A stretch of DNA of 64,000 nt, from the NCBI GenBank assembly GCA_029204225.1, contig MU832060.1:25383-89382 (forward strand), written 5' to 3'. Position 1 is the first letter of the stretch. Each line of letters starts with the position of its first letter. The stretch comes from Diphasiastrum complanatum. Lineage: Eukaryota; Streptophyta; Lycopodiopsida; Lycopodiales; Lycopodiaceae. The notes under the pieces are model-generated. The model was not told where the DNA came from, made no database searches, and saw only the letters and a program-made list of their open reading frames with translations. A program made the translations under genes and the position numbers. Below, piece by piece: positions 46,916-57,962 of this stretch.

Positions 46916-47017
46916 TCTTGACACAAAAACCTTTAATTATGTTATCTATAGATCTCTTAATAGTATATCAAGTTTAAACTCTGTGGTCACTGCTAAAAAA
47001 GATTGAAATTTCTTTAG

Positions 47018-47275
47018 TTGCAATTTGAGATTCGAGAGGAAGTCGAGGCCAGAGAACACCTTGATTACAAGGATGGTTCTGACCAGGCCCTCTACGGCAA
47101 CAAAGAAAAATCCAAGAAGCAATTCAAGCCTAAGAGGAGTCCAATCAGAGGCAGGATCGTGACCAACGAGCATAGGGTACGAGCAAAAGCAACTAGAAGA
47201 CCAAGGGGAGGTCGAAACGACGAGTTGCAGACAAGAAGACCTGCACGAGATGCAGAAGAGACGTGCATACAGTAG
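47018..47275 (+). pseudogene. Copia gag fragment
   Basis: EEVEAREHLDYKDGSDQALY is the same gag segment as EEVEARERYDNNGDSENALF in the element at 51.4-53.5 kb. It runs on to a basic KSKKQFKPKRSP stretch and then loses similarity. It is a truncated copy just before copia A. Confidence 0.6.
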
Positions 47276-47790
47276 ATACCTGCTGGCTCAATTCCAAGAT
47301 CCGTTGGATTAATGTGAAAAAGCCTGAAGGGGTCTGAAGTGCAAAGTGCATTGAAACTGAAAAAATTGTTGGGTCCCAAGTTTTTTGAAGGGTGAAGTTT
47401 CTTCACACTGAAGAAACAGTTCAAACACCCAAATTGTCCTTATTTTCACCTCCTTCAGTCTATTTTGGCCAAGCGAAAGGCTATAGCCTCCAAATGAAGG
47501 GCACTCTGACTGTACTCGCAAGTATGGTACACCAAAACAGAGTGATTGCCATGGAGAAAGTGTTCCAAGCGCACCAAAAGTGATTTTACCATTCCACTGG
47601 GCAGAAAGCTGGGAGTTGGTGACAAGAAGCATTTCAAAAAACGACGCCAGTTTGGCTTTCAATTTGGCGAAAGAGTGGCGGGTGGCCTGGTAAGCCAAAA
47701 ATTGCAGGTCATTATTATTTATTTCTGACATCACGGTTGGCTCCAGCATACACTTTATAGCCTACAGGTGAAGTTTCAAGCAGTTTGGCG

Positions 47791-48790
47791 ATGGCAAACA
47801 TCAATGAGGCAATTTTGGGCGATGCAAGCAAACTTGATGGGGCTTCTAACTACAACATCTGAAAATTCAAAATGAAGAGCATTTTGATGGAGAAAGAGTT
47901 GTGGGAGATCGTGGCAGGTATTGGAATCCGGCCAAATACCACTCCAGGTGACATAAGGGCCTTTGATAAAAAGGCGCAGAGAGCATTGTCCTTGATCAAT
48001 CTTTCAGTGAAAGACCATGTGTAACTCATATAAGTGATGCCACGACGGCTAGGGGAGCTTGGAAAGCTCTTAGAATGCGATTTCAAACTTGCAATCCAGA
48101 TCGAGCCATGTTCTTTAAGTCGAGATTGAACGCATAAAGGATGGAAGAAAGTGAATTAGTGGGATCTTTCTTCACCAGGATAAAGGAGCTGAGAGATCAA
48201 CTTGTGGCGATTGGAGAACCAATCAGGAAAATTGAATTTGTACATGCCACAATGAGCGGTGTCTCGGAAGGGCTACAGATGTTTGTGAGCGGCATTGCTT
48301 CAAGGGAGAGGTTGTCTACTTTTGAAGACTTCCACGGAATCATGTTGCAAGAAGAGCAGCGTCGCGAAGTGGTGAAGTCAAGGCAAACCCCACAGGAGGA
48401 TCAAGCCTTGCTTGCTAAAGGCAAGCAGAAAGGATGGAAAAGGATTTCTAAGAAATCCAAGGAGAGTCATCATCAAAAGGAAAAAAGAAGAAAGGCAAAT
48501 GTTACTATTGCCACAAATCGGGTCATTGGGCACGCGAGTGTTATAAGAAGAAAGCGGACATAAAGGCAGAAAAAGTGACTCAACAAGGAAACATTGCCGA
48601 AGATGATGGAGAAGATGACGAGACAAGTGTCTTCTCATCGGCATTGGCATCCCAAGTTGATGATGGTGCCAGATGGTTCATAGATTCAGGCACCACAAGG
48701 CATATGACCAAAAAACGTGATTGGTCTGAAAAATTCTCACCAATCCATGATGGGAATAAGGTCACTCAAGCCAATGGAGAGGAATGCTAG
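47791..48790 (+). pseudogene. Gag, zinc knuckle and protease, copia A
   Basis: Gag begins MANINEAILGDASKLDG, with TGA in place of the expected Trp codon (NYNI-stop-KFKM) near 47860. The frame shifts near 48020 and again near 48500. A CX2CX4HX4C zinc knuckle (CYYCHKSGHWAREC) at about 48503-48544 and the protease motif WFIDSGTTRHMT near 48675 lie in the last frame. A TAG at about 48788 separates protease from integrase. Gag binds element RNA; the protease cleaves the polyprotein. Confidence 0.7.
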
Positions 48791-48799
48791 ATACAGGGT

Positions 48800-50299
48800 G
48801 TGGGCAATGTACTTGTGCAGTTTTCTGATGGCAAAATCAAAAACATCCCTAATGTACTTTATGTTACTGGACACAAAAAGAGTTTGCTTTCTGTTGGTGT
48901 AATGGCAAATCAACATCTTAAAGTTGAATTTGTCAAGGATGGATGCCTTATGAAGGATATGAACCACAACCATAAAGTGGTGGCGAAGGGTTATAGAGAT
49001 AGTAACTGTGGCCTTTATAAATTGGAAGCTGCAAAACCAGGTGAATATGGTTTGGCTATCTCAACAACATCTCAATCCGAGTTGTGGCACAGAAGACTTG
49101 GTCATTTGAACTATGGGAGCTTGAGATTGATGGCGAAGCTGAAGATGGTAATAGGATTACCGGCATTGCAGGATGATCATCATGCAATATGTGAAGGATG
49201 CATCATGGGAAAGCATCACAGGGAGACATTCAAGAAAGGTGGAGTTGCAAGAGCTAAGAAACCGCTGGAACTCATTCATAACGACCTGTGCGGCCCAATG
49301 AAGACCATGTCATTGGGGAAAGCATATTATTTTATGACTTTCATAGATGATTACTCTAGGAGGACATGGATTTATTTCTTGAAGAAGAAATCTGACACTT
49401 TTGCTTGCTTCAAGGAGTTCAAGACTTTGGTAGAGAACCAACTGGATGCACGCATCAAAGTGCTAAGATCTGATAGAGGGGGCGAATACAAATATGATGA
49501 TTTTGTAGATTTTTGCAAAGAACACGGCATTAAAAGCCAATTCACACAGTCACACATGCCGCATAGTAATGGTGTAGCTAAAAGAAAAAACATGACTATT
49601 ATGGAGAGTGCACGCTCCATGATGAAGCATATGGGCTTGACCGATTCACTTTGGTCGGAAGCGTGCAGTGCGGCAACGTTCTTGCAAAACAAGAGCCCTA
49701 CAGTTGCGGTTCCAAATGTGACTCCCGAAGAAGCATTTACTGGAATAAAGCCAAAAATCGACAAGTTTCGTGTCATTGGATGTAAGGCCTATGTACATGT
49801 GCCAAAGGAGGAGCAAAAGAAACTTGATGCCAAAGCAATCAAGTGTATCTTCATCGGTTATGATGAAAGGATGAAAGCTTACAGGTGTTTTGATCCTGTA
49901 ATGAATAAGATTCACATTAGTAAAGATGTGATCTTTGATGAAACGCATAGGTATGAAGATGAAGACCATGCAAGTGGTGAAAGCATCAAAAGACTTCCCA
50001 CAATTCTGGAGGAAGAAGATGAAGAAGATGCTCCACGAGATGATGCACGTGAAGACGAGAGTCGAGAGGACGAGTATGAAAGGACACCACCTATTCAAGA
50101 GCCTAGGGGGAGGTACTTGCCAGTAGGTGCAATAAAGGAAAAACTGGTTGGAAGTAAGAGACATTACCTAGACACTCCTTGGGATACATACTCTCCATGT
50201 AGTGTATCACCTGAATCTAAGATACCAAAATGGTATGAAAAGATCATGAAGGACGTAAAGTTGAATCAAACAGGATCTAGCACACAAGGCGAAGCCTAA
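48800..50299 (+). CDS. Integrase polyprotein part, copia A
   Basis: 499 codons, open to a TAA. Domains in order: end of the protease flank, GAG-preintegrase (ELWHRRLGHLNYGSLRLM, CEGCIMGKHHRETF zinc-like H-H-C-C), and the integrase core from LELIHNDLCGPM (first Asp) through LRSDRGGEY (second Asp) to SNGVAKRKN. The last should be NGVAERKN; the catalytic Glu is Lys. The copia-specific GYDERMKAYRCFDP tail follows. Copia B has the same Lys. The RT does not follow. Confidence 0.8.
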   Translation: MGNVLVQFSDGKIKNIPNVLYVTGHKKSLLSVGVMANQHLKVEFVKDGCLMKDMNHNHKVVAKGYRDSNCGLYKLEAAKPGEYGLAISTTSQSELWHRRLGHLNYGSLRLMAKLKMVIGLPALQDDHHAICEGCIMGKHHRETFKKGGVARAKKPLELIHNDLCGPMKTMSLGKAYYFMTFIDDYSRRTWIYFLKKKSDTFACFKEFKTLVENQLDARIKVLRSDRGGEYKYDDFVDFCKEHGIKSQFTQSHMPHSNGVAKRKNMTIMESARSMMKHMGLTDSLWSEACSAATFLQNKSPTVAVPNVTPEEAFTGIKPKIDKFRVIGCKAYVHVPKEEQKKLDAKAIKCIFIGYDERMKAYRCFDPVMNKIHISKDVIFDETHRYEDEDHASGESIKRLPTILEEEDEEDAPRDDAREDESREDEYERTPPIQEPRGRYLPVGAIKEKLVGSKRHYLDTPWDTYSPCSVSPESKIPKWYEKIMKDVKLNQTGSSTQGEA

Positions 50300-50302
50300 G
50301 AA

Positions 50303-51405
50303 GAAGAAATCAATTTCCTTGCCAGATGTTGGCATATTGTCCATTGATCTGGGAGATTTTGGTGCATAAGAGATCGACGTTACAATTGTTGGATGTTTAA
50401 TTGAGAAAGTGTTGATTGATTCAGGTTCAAGTGTCAATATAAACTGAAGACATTGCTCATGCCCTGGGGTCGATGAATATTCAACCAACACCCAAAGAAA
50501 TATCAAATTGGTCGATTCGACATGAAGAAAGCTTGTTGGTGAATTAAAGGACATGACAGTGTATATACAAGCCAAGCCTTTTACAATGAATTTTATTGTT
50601 ATCAAACCACTTGGTTTGTCATCATATTTAGTTTTAATTGGGCGACCTGGCTTTATCAGGCTAATTCCAGAGAACTGAGATTTCAGACTGGTGAGAAAAA
50701 TAATCATGACAAACCAGAAGAACATATTATTACCTGGAACCATGATAAATATGAAGGTGAGACTCTAGTGAGTGACACCAGTTTCACTTCAAAAGATTCT
50801 TTATATGATCTTAATATATTCTCTAAGGCATCAGATATCGATGTAAATTATTTTGAATGCTACGAGAATAATGATTCATCGGACGATGAAAAAGAATTCT
50901 TCGAGGTTTGCAATGCAGATACTAATTTGAGCGAATCAGAAGATTCTGATCTGATGATGAGGATACAGATGATGAATTAGAAGAATCTGAACAAGAATTT
51001 GGTGATAAAAATCATGTTGACAACAAGAATAAATCTGTGAAGTCAGTTATACGTGATATTCATGGCCATACCCAGGCCAGTATGACGGAAGGTATGATTA
51101 TGTCTGATTCTACAGAGCTAATCGAACTTGAACCTGGAAAATATGTGCATGTTTCGAAGTCCCTTGGAGAGACTAAATTAGCAGAATTTACTGAATGATT
51201 AAAAGAGTACCAAGATGTATTTGCTTGGACACTCGACGATTTGAAAGGAATATCTCCGTAATTTTGTGAGCACCACATTGATCTTAAAGAAGACGCAGTT
51301 CTTGTTCGATAGAGACAATATCGTCTTAATTCAACGTACTCTTTAATGGTAAAGGATAAACTCAACAAGCATCTTTCCACTTACACCATTTGAAAAGTGG
51401 GGGAT
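50303..51405 (+). pseudogene. Gypsy protease and N-terminal RT fragment
   Basis: Plus-strand pieces: EKVLIDSGSSVNI (protease active site, about 50402), SSYLVLIGRPGF (protease C-terminal motif), an acidic linker (50768-50980), and EYQDVFAWTLDDLKGI with HHIDL (N-terminal RT, about 51208-51270). Frameshifts and stops break it. At 51405 it joins copia C without a gap, so it is a truncated remnant. Confidence 0.7.
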
Positions 51406-53490
51406 AATAGAAGATGTCGTCGATAAGCAATATTCAGTCTAAGATCACTACGATTTTGGATACAGATGGTTCGAATTGATTAAAAACGTCACTCATATTG
51501 AAGGGTGAAGGTCTTTGGCAATGGGTAGAACCAATAGAGGAGAAGCCATTAACTACTCTTAGCAAAGAACTTCAAGAACGGAGTTTGAGAAATGACAAAA
51601 CTATAGCAATTATTGCGTCTTCAGTGCATGACAATATAATGCTAGATCTTACATCAATTTCGAACGCAAAAGATTTATGGGAAGAATTGCAAACCAAAGA
51701 CTAGATCTCGTAAGTTCTTGGAAGACCAATTAACTTACCTACAATCGGACGGCAAATACCTGACCACATTCGTACGAAAGATAAAAGATTTGTTTATTTA
51801 TTTGCAGAATTTTGGTGCGAAAAATGCAATCTCAAAGGAAAACAACTTAGCTATTTTCCTCGAGCCCTACCCAGGTCATTCCACACAACTCAAACTCTAC
51901 TGGCAAAAGATTCGACAATGACACTTCAAAAGGCAATAGATGGAGTCAAAGAGGAAGTAGAAGCTCGTGAACGCTATGACAATAATGGTGATTCTGAAAA
52001 TGCTCTATTTACTCAGAAGAATAAATCTTCAAAGAAGTCTAAGTTTAAGAGGGAGTCTTCTAAAATGAATGGAAATGAATCCAAGACAAATGAACAACAA
52101 TCTAGAAAACAACAGAAAAATTCTATTGATAGGAAGATTTGCAATAGATGCAAAAGATCAGGTCATACAGAAGACAAGTGTTGGTTAAATCCAAAAATTA
52201 ATTGCATTCATTGTCATAACTGGGGTCATGCAGCAGTAGACTGTTATCAGAATCCCAGGAACAAGAAGGAGCAAAATCGAAGCGAACCTTCATATTCAAA
52301 CTATGTCGAAGACAAAGCAGAATGCTCCAGAGCAGCAAAAGACAAGACAACAAGAAACTCAGCAACATATGTTAGTGCTGATCTATGTTGTTCAACATAT
52401 TCAAAAATTCAAGAAGTAGTATTTGAATCGGGAGCCACCTCACATTTTGTTTTCTCATAACAAATTTTATCTTAGTACAAGAAGACGAATTATTCGAGAC
52501 TCATTATACTTGGAGACGGTTCTAAACATGTAGTTAATGGAACTGGTGTACTATGGCTGGGTCACAAGAAACTGGAGGAAGTTCAATAAATGTCAGTAAT
52601 CTTCACAAAGGACTCTTGTAAATTGTTCGATGAAGATTCTGATAACCTAGTTGCTAAAGGCAACAAAGAAGCAAATTTGTATCACTTGAACATTCAAACT
52701 CGAATCGAACAAGCAAATCAAACTCAGGAATCAACTGAAATTCTACGACACAAGAGGCTATGTCACATGAACATGGAAGCCTTGTACCAAGCCAACAAAA
52801 GTTAGAGAATCGAAGGAGTCAAAATCAAAAGTCGAGATATTCAAACTACCTGCGAATCCTATCTTAAAGGCAACCTTAGCACAATGGAATAGCTGAACGA
52901 AAAAATCGTACACTTATGGAAGATGCTAGGTGTATGATGGCTCATGCGAAAGCACCAAAATAGTTGTGAGCGGAAGCAGTGGCTACATCGAATTATCTTC
53001 AAAATCAAATTCTGAAATCTTGAATACCGGATAAAACTCCTCATGAGATATGGTGGAAGTCGACGCCAAATCTTGCACATGTTTAAACATTCGGATGTGC
53101 AGTTTACATGCACATAGTAGACAAATTGAGAAAGAAACTCGATGAAAAGATAGAACAAGATTTTCTAGTAGGATTCAAATTACATTTGTCATATTATCAA
53201 GTCTATATACCCGAAATTGGCAGAATAAAAGTTGTTCGAGATGTCAAATTTGATGAGTCGCAGTACATAGCAGACAATGATTTAGTCAGTTGTAAAATTC
53301 TCAAAAATTACTATGAGCTGCCAACAACAGAAGTAAAAGAAACAGATGATGAACGAGAATTACCAGATTCAGAGGAAGTTCAAGATCGAGTACCTGATAG
53401 ACTCGAATCACCAGTTCAAATTCCAGCAGACAAAGTCGAATTAGAATTGAATTCGAAACAATCTGTGAGAAGATCTGATAGTTAGAATTA
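51406..53490 (+). pseudogene. Copia element C (gag, protease, integrase remnants)
   Basis: Gag of the UBN2/copia type: GLWQWVEPIEEKPL (51510), NIMLDLTSISNAKDLWEELQ, and EDQLTYLQSDGKYLTTFVRKI after a stop near 51702. The basic gag tail carries a CNRCKRSGHTEDKC zinc knuckle (CX2CX4HX4C), with CIHCHNWGHAAVDC as a second. Protease reads FESGATSHF (DSG changed to ESG) near 52425. GAG-preintegrase reads HKRLCHMNMEALY (52750). The first half of integrase is deleted, but NGIAERKNRT (about 52885) keeps the catalytic Glu. It ends near 53485. Confidence 0.75.
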
Positions 53491-54530
53491 AAGTAGAATC
53501 ATTGTGCTATTGTACTGTGGGTCCTATCAGTTGATAAAGATCAGTTGGCCTCGCCACGGGGCAAGTCGACGGGACACGCATCCCACCAACGGCAACCTGG
53601 GTCATGCATGGGTTGCCTGAGTGAACAACTATATGTACAGTGCAATTTCATTTTGAGAAATACAGTTACTATGTGAGCTTGTTGTGGAGAGTGTTTTTTA
53701 TTTGTGTTAATGTGTAGCATGATCTATGTTCTTGTTCGAAGCAGATTCTAAGTTGGTATAAGAGTCGTACAGGGAGTGTACACAGTACAACATTGTCATT
53801 GAAGAGAGCTTCGAAAGAACTGTCTTCTGAGAGTTTGGGGTTTATGACGGGTTGAAGACGGAAGGAGAAGCAGTGGTGCAGAGAGTTTAGCACACAAAAG
53901 CTTGGTGAGCTTGAGACTATGTGAGGATTCAGAGACAAGAGTTGTCGGCTGAATTAGAACCTCAGCAAACAGAATTTTGAAATTCCGAAGGAAGGCTATT
54001 TGGTGTTTGCAGTCAGTGTGCATTCAATCGGACACTGTTTGACAAATGGATTGAAGCATCAGAGTTCAAGCAGTAGGGCGACCTCAGAGAAAGAGGACAC
54101 GCCTATCAGAACACTTTGAATAGGAAGCCAAGAATAGATTTGTGTGAAAAACCTTGGTCTGGGGCTTGGGAGCACAAAATCAGATATTTCTCTCCATTCT
54201 GAACCATTTTGGAAGCTGTGAAAATCCAGAGGAGGGCATTCTAGCAGTGCGAATGAAACCGGAGAAGGTTGTGGCTGGTCGTGGAAGCGTGAGAGTGCAG
54301 GATCAGTTCTCTGTTGGCATCCATAGCTATAACTCGTGAAGAAAAGGGAGAAGGAGAGAGCGGACAGGTCGCACACGAGGAACCTCGAGGAGCATCTAGC
54401 GTTTGTAAGTGTCCAGCGGCTTCAGAAGTGTAGTTCGACGCGCCGATGCAAGGAAGTCCACAAGATCAATCTTCACAATGATCGATGGACAAGATTAATT
54501 ACATCTGGACCACAGGATTGAAACCTATCG
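53491..54530. other. Region between copia C and copia B, no supported gene
   Basis: It may include UTR or LTR remnants of the flanking elements, but no repeated termini are visible. The ORFs on both strands (for example 53669-53938 minus) carry no recognisable domain. Confidence 0.35.
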
Positions 54531-55037
54531 TCGGATTTAAGTGAAGTGGGCCCGAAGGACAGAGTAGTGCAAGGGGCACTTCATTTTCTTTAAAAATCTT
54601 CATACTGAAATTGGAGTTGGGTCCCTTCACAAGTGAAGTGTGAAGTTTCTTCAAGGTGAAGAAACAGTTCAAAAACAAGGAAAATCCCTATTTTTGGGTC
54701 CTTTGTCCGTTTTGACCCAAACAAAAGACTATAACCTCCAAACAAAGGGCACCCAAACTATACCTACAAGTATGGTAAAACAAAACAGAGTGATTGCAAT
54801 GGAGAAAGTGCTCTAAGTGTGCCAAAACTGATTTCACCATTCCACTAGGCACATAGTTGGGAGTTGACGACTGAGTGCATTTCGGAAGGCGACGCCGATT
54901 TGGCTTTCAAATTGGTGGAAAGCGGCAAGTGGTCTAGTAAGAGAAAAAGTGCAGGTCATTATTTTCAACTTCTGACATCATAGTTGGCCTCGGCATACTG
55001 TTTTTAGCCTACGGCAGAAGTTTCAAGCAGTTTTGCT

Positions 55038-55960
55038 ATGGCAAACATGGGAGAGTCCATTTTGAGTGAAAGTAACAAATTGGACGGGATTTCCAACTAT
55101 GCAGTGTGAAAATCCAAAATGAAAAACATATTGATGGAGAAAGACGTGTGGGAAGTCGTCACAGGTGATGAGAGAAGGCTGCCAAATGAAGCGGATATCA
55201 AAGTGTTCGACAAAAAGCTGAGGAAAGCTTTGACCTTCATTAACTTGTCATTGAAGGATCACATCATTACCCACATTTGTGATGTTGTTACACCCAGACA
55301 AGCATGGGATGTACTAAAGGAGCAGTTCGAGACGTCAAATCCGTCTAGAATCATGTTTCTGAAGTCAAAGCTGAATAGTGCCCGAATGGTACAAGGAGAG
55401 CACATTCAGACATACATGACCAGAATCAAGACAATGAGGGATGAACTGCATTCTATTGGTGAGTGCATACATGATGTGGAGCTGGTGCACAATGCATTGT
55501 GCGGCATTGCAGAACCCTATCAGATGTTTGTGAGCGGAATAGCATCAAGAGAAAGATTGCCAACCTTTGATGAGCTCACAGGAATCTTGATGCCGGAAGA
55601 GCAACGACGAGAAATGGTGAAAGCTAGATGTCAAAATACTGATGATCAAGCGACATGCCAAAAACTGGGCAAGGGCAAGGGCAAGAAGAAATCTAAACAA
55701 CAATCTGCCAAGACTCAAGAGGATGAGGGATCTTCCAGTAAGACCAAGAAGAAAGGCAATGCTTCTATTGTGGTAAAAAGGGCCGTTGGAAGAGTGAATG
55801 TTGCAAATTCCTGGCGGAACAAGGCAAGGGAAAGCAAGCAGGTAACCTTGTCCATGAGGGTGAGATTGAAGACACTATCATCTTCAAAGCTGCATTGTCA
55901 TCTAATCAAGATGATCAAGCATGGTATATTGACTCGGGAGCCACAAGACATATGACAGGT
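55038..55960 (+). pseudogene. Gag, zinc knuckle and protease, copia B
   Basis: ATG at 55038; a TGA replaces Trp at about 55108 (NYAV-stop-KSKM), exactly as in copia A. The following 278-codon frame (55119-55955) holds the gag core (RQAWDVLKEQFETSNP, MFVSGIASRERLPTF). The zinc knuckle in another frame reads CFYCGKKGRWKSEC, with His replaced by Arg. The protease motif AWYIDSGATRHMTGN lies near 55920 in the knuckle's frame. Confidence 0.7.
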
Positions 55961-55997
55961 AACGAGAATTGGTTCAGTAGCTTGAAAGTGTTGGATA

Positions 55998-57602
55998 ATG
56001 GAACGTCCATTTCACAAGCAGAGGCAACATGGACTCGTATTGTCCATTCCATCGCAAACTGAGTGGCATAAGAGGCTTGGTCACTTGAACTTGGGAAGCA
56101 TTAGGTTGATGAGGAAATTGGAGATGGTAACAAGATTGCCTACTATAGAAGACCACTTGAAATCGATGTGCGAATCATGTGTATATGGGAAGCAGCATCG
56201 AGAGAAGTTCAATAAAGGTGGTGTTGCAAGGGCAAATAACATCCTGGATTTGATCCACGCATATTTATGCGGGCCTATGAGGACCATGTCCTTAGGTAAA
56301 GCCTTCTATTTCATGACCTTTATTGATGATATGTCACGTAAGATGTGGATCTACTTCTTGAAGAAGAAATCGGTTGCATTTGGCAATTTCAAGAGCTTCA
56401 AAGCATTGGTCGAAAATCAGACAGGTAGGAAGATCAAAGTCCTAAGATCAGATAGTGGAAGTGAGTACAAGTCTAATGACTTCAATGGTCTTTGTGATCA
56501 ATGTGGGATTAAAAGACAATTTACGCAAGCTCATACTCCTACTCTCAATGGTGTAGCTAAGCGCAAGAATCGTACGATTGTGGAAAGTGCTAAATCTATG
56601 CTAGTTGAGATGAAACTACCAAAACATTTTTGGTTAGAAGCATGCAGTACAACAATCTATCTTCAAAATAGAAGTCCTACCATTGTCATACCAAAGATAA
56701 CACCTGAGGAAGCATTCACGAAGAAGAAGCCAAAGGTGAACCACTTGCGAATCTTTGGATGTAAAGCCTTTGTACACATTCCTAAGGAAGAGAGACGTAA
56801 ACTTGATGTAAAAGCTATCAAGTGTATATTCCTAGGATATGATGATCGTGTGAAGGGCTATAGATGTTTTGATCTAGTGGAAAACAAAATCCATGTAAGC
56901 CGTGATGTTATCTTTGATGAATCCAAGATGTATGAAGATGAGGATGCTGAGAAGATAGATAAATCCAGTGGGAAAGATGGTATAGTGAGGATACCTCCTG
57001 ATGATGATCCATTCATTGACCTTCTGAGTGATGAATATGAGGATACATCTCAAGATACTACTACTCAACCTCAAGAGACAGGTTGGAGAGGTAGAGACAA
57101 ACTTGTTGGTGCAAGAAAGATTGAAGTTGCAGGTGACAAACGCAAGGAGAAGGATGTACCATGGGATACATTTTCACCAGGAAGCCGATCACCTGATAGG
57201 AAGCTCCCTAAGTGGTTTGAAAGATTGTTGGAGAGCCGCGACATGGATGACTTTCCAAGATCATCTAGACAGGGAGAACTACGAAGATCAACAAGAGAGA
57301 AGACACAACTGGAAAGGTATAAAGCAAATTATGCTCCCTTATCTAGCATTATTCAAAGAAAAGAACCTTCGGCTTATGGTGAAGCGAAGGATGATGACAT
57401 TTGGGTCAAGTCCACGGGAGAGGAGATGGAGTCAATTGCTAAGCATAGCACATGGGACTTAGTAGACCCACCAGTTGGCAAGAAACCCATTGGTTGTAAA
57501 TGGATATACAGGACTAAGTACCATGTAGATGGAAGTATAGAAAAGCACAAGGCAAGATTGGTGATCATGCACAAAGGGATATTGACATGCACAATCATGT
57601 GA
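55998..57602 (+). CDS. Integrase and N-terminal RT, copia B
   Basis: 534 codons. A deletion near 56030 removes the protease-GAG-preintegrase linker. Then EWHKRLGHLNLGSIRLM, CESCVYGKQHREKF, LDLIHAYLCGPM (first Asp of IHxDLCGPM is Tyr here), LRSDSGSEY (second Asp) and NGVAKRKNRT (Glu changed to Lys). The chain then runs through the copia tail to KPIGCKWIYRTKYHVDGS and AKHSTWDLVDPP, the start of RT, and stops at 57600. Two of the three integrase catalytic residues are therefore changed. Confidence 0.8.
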   Translation: MERPFHKQRQHGLVLSIPSQTEWHKRLGHLNLGSIRLMRKLEMVTRLPTIEDHLKSMCESCVYGKQHREKFNKGGVARANNILDLIHAYLCGPMRTMSLGKAFYFMTFIDDMSRKMWIYFLKKKSVAFGNFKSFKALVENQTGRKIKVLRSDSGSEYKSNDFNGLCDQCGIKRQFTQAHTPTLNGVAKRKNRTIVESAKSMLVEMKLPKHFWLEACSTTIYLQNRSPTIVIPKITPEEAFTKKKPKVNHLRIFGCKAFVHIPKEERRKLDVKAIKCIFLGYDDRVKGYRCFDLVENKIHVSRDVIFDESKMYEDEDAEKIDKSSGKDGIVRIPPDDDPFIDLLSDEYEDTSQDTTTQPQETGWRGRDKLVGARKIEVAGDKRKEKDVPWDTFSPGSRSPDRKLPKWFERLLESRDMDDFPRSSRQGELRRSTREKTQLERYKANYAPLSSIIQRKEPSAYGEAKDDDIWVKSTGEEMESIAKHSTWDLVDPPVGKKPIGCKWIYRTKYHVDGSIEKHKARLVIMHKGILTCTIM

Positions 57603-57962
57603 GAGACTTGATGGTGGCTTTAAAGTTCACATCTCAGTAGTGCATTACAGTCGTTTGTTGTGTATCCGTAAAACATGCTCTAAAGAACTGTCTTAAAACC
57701 ATCTTATTCGTCTGTCGTGAATACGTTCTTTTCGGCACTCGAATAACGACTATCTTTGGTACAGTCTAGCACATTGAATAAAGCTGTATGTATACATATG
57801 AGATGACAGTCCCTATCTGAAGAATTGAGTCTTTGATTTGTGTTCCTGATTGTAATTGACATAAGTTTCTAACGTGCTCTAAAACTATTTGTGTTCTTTA
57901 CCCATTAAATTGGACTTAAGTTGTTGAGGACTTCTGTCTAGAAACGAACATTTTGTGACTAA
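57603..57962. other. Gap between copia B and a gypsy fragment
   Basis: No recognisable coding sequence. It may be the end of copia B, but no polypurine tract or LTR is evident. Confidence 0.3.

Larger units (their letters stand above)
35751..46920. mobile_element. Composite DNA-transposon-like region with four gene modules
   Basis: The interval holds a multi-exon coiled-coil/zinc protein (+, to 38901), an orphan two-exon gene (-, 39039-40621), a motif-rich divergent promoter region, a third gene (+, 41374 and 45288-46160) and a Ulp1-like protease (-, 46400-46915). Modules 1/2 and 3/4 are convergent, and 2/3 divergent. A second copy of module 1 at 0.69-2.39 kb shows that it moves or is duplicated. 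Later insertions (PIF1 helicase, copia pieces; 42.0-45.28 kb) interrupt it. No terminal inverted repeats or target duplications are visible, so the single-element view is inference. Confidence 0.4.
47280..50302 (+). mobile_element. Copia element A (truncated, no RT)
   Basis: A leader from about 47280 (homologous to 54560 onward), then gag from ATG 47791, zinc knuckle, protease, GAG-preintegrase and integrase, ending at 50299 without RT or RNase H. Its sibling copia B at 54.5-57.6 kb has the same layout. No LTR is identified on either side. It is directly followed by a gypsy fragment. Confidence 0.75.
54531..57602 (+). mobile_element. Copia element B (truncated in RT)
   Basis: The leader (54560-55037) matches copia A's. 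Gag starts at ATG 55038, and the pol part ends at 57602 in the first strand of RT. It is in the same orientation as copia A, 7.3 kb apart. The family has no visible LTR here. Confidence 0.75.

Noticed and set aside
35751-46920. Endogenous giant virus or Maverick/Polinton
   Set aside because: There is no protein-primed polymerase B, capsid protein or packaging ATPase. The Ulp1-like protease and helicase alone are not enough.
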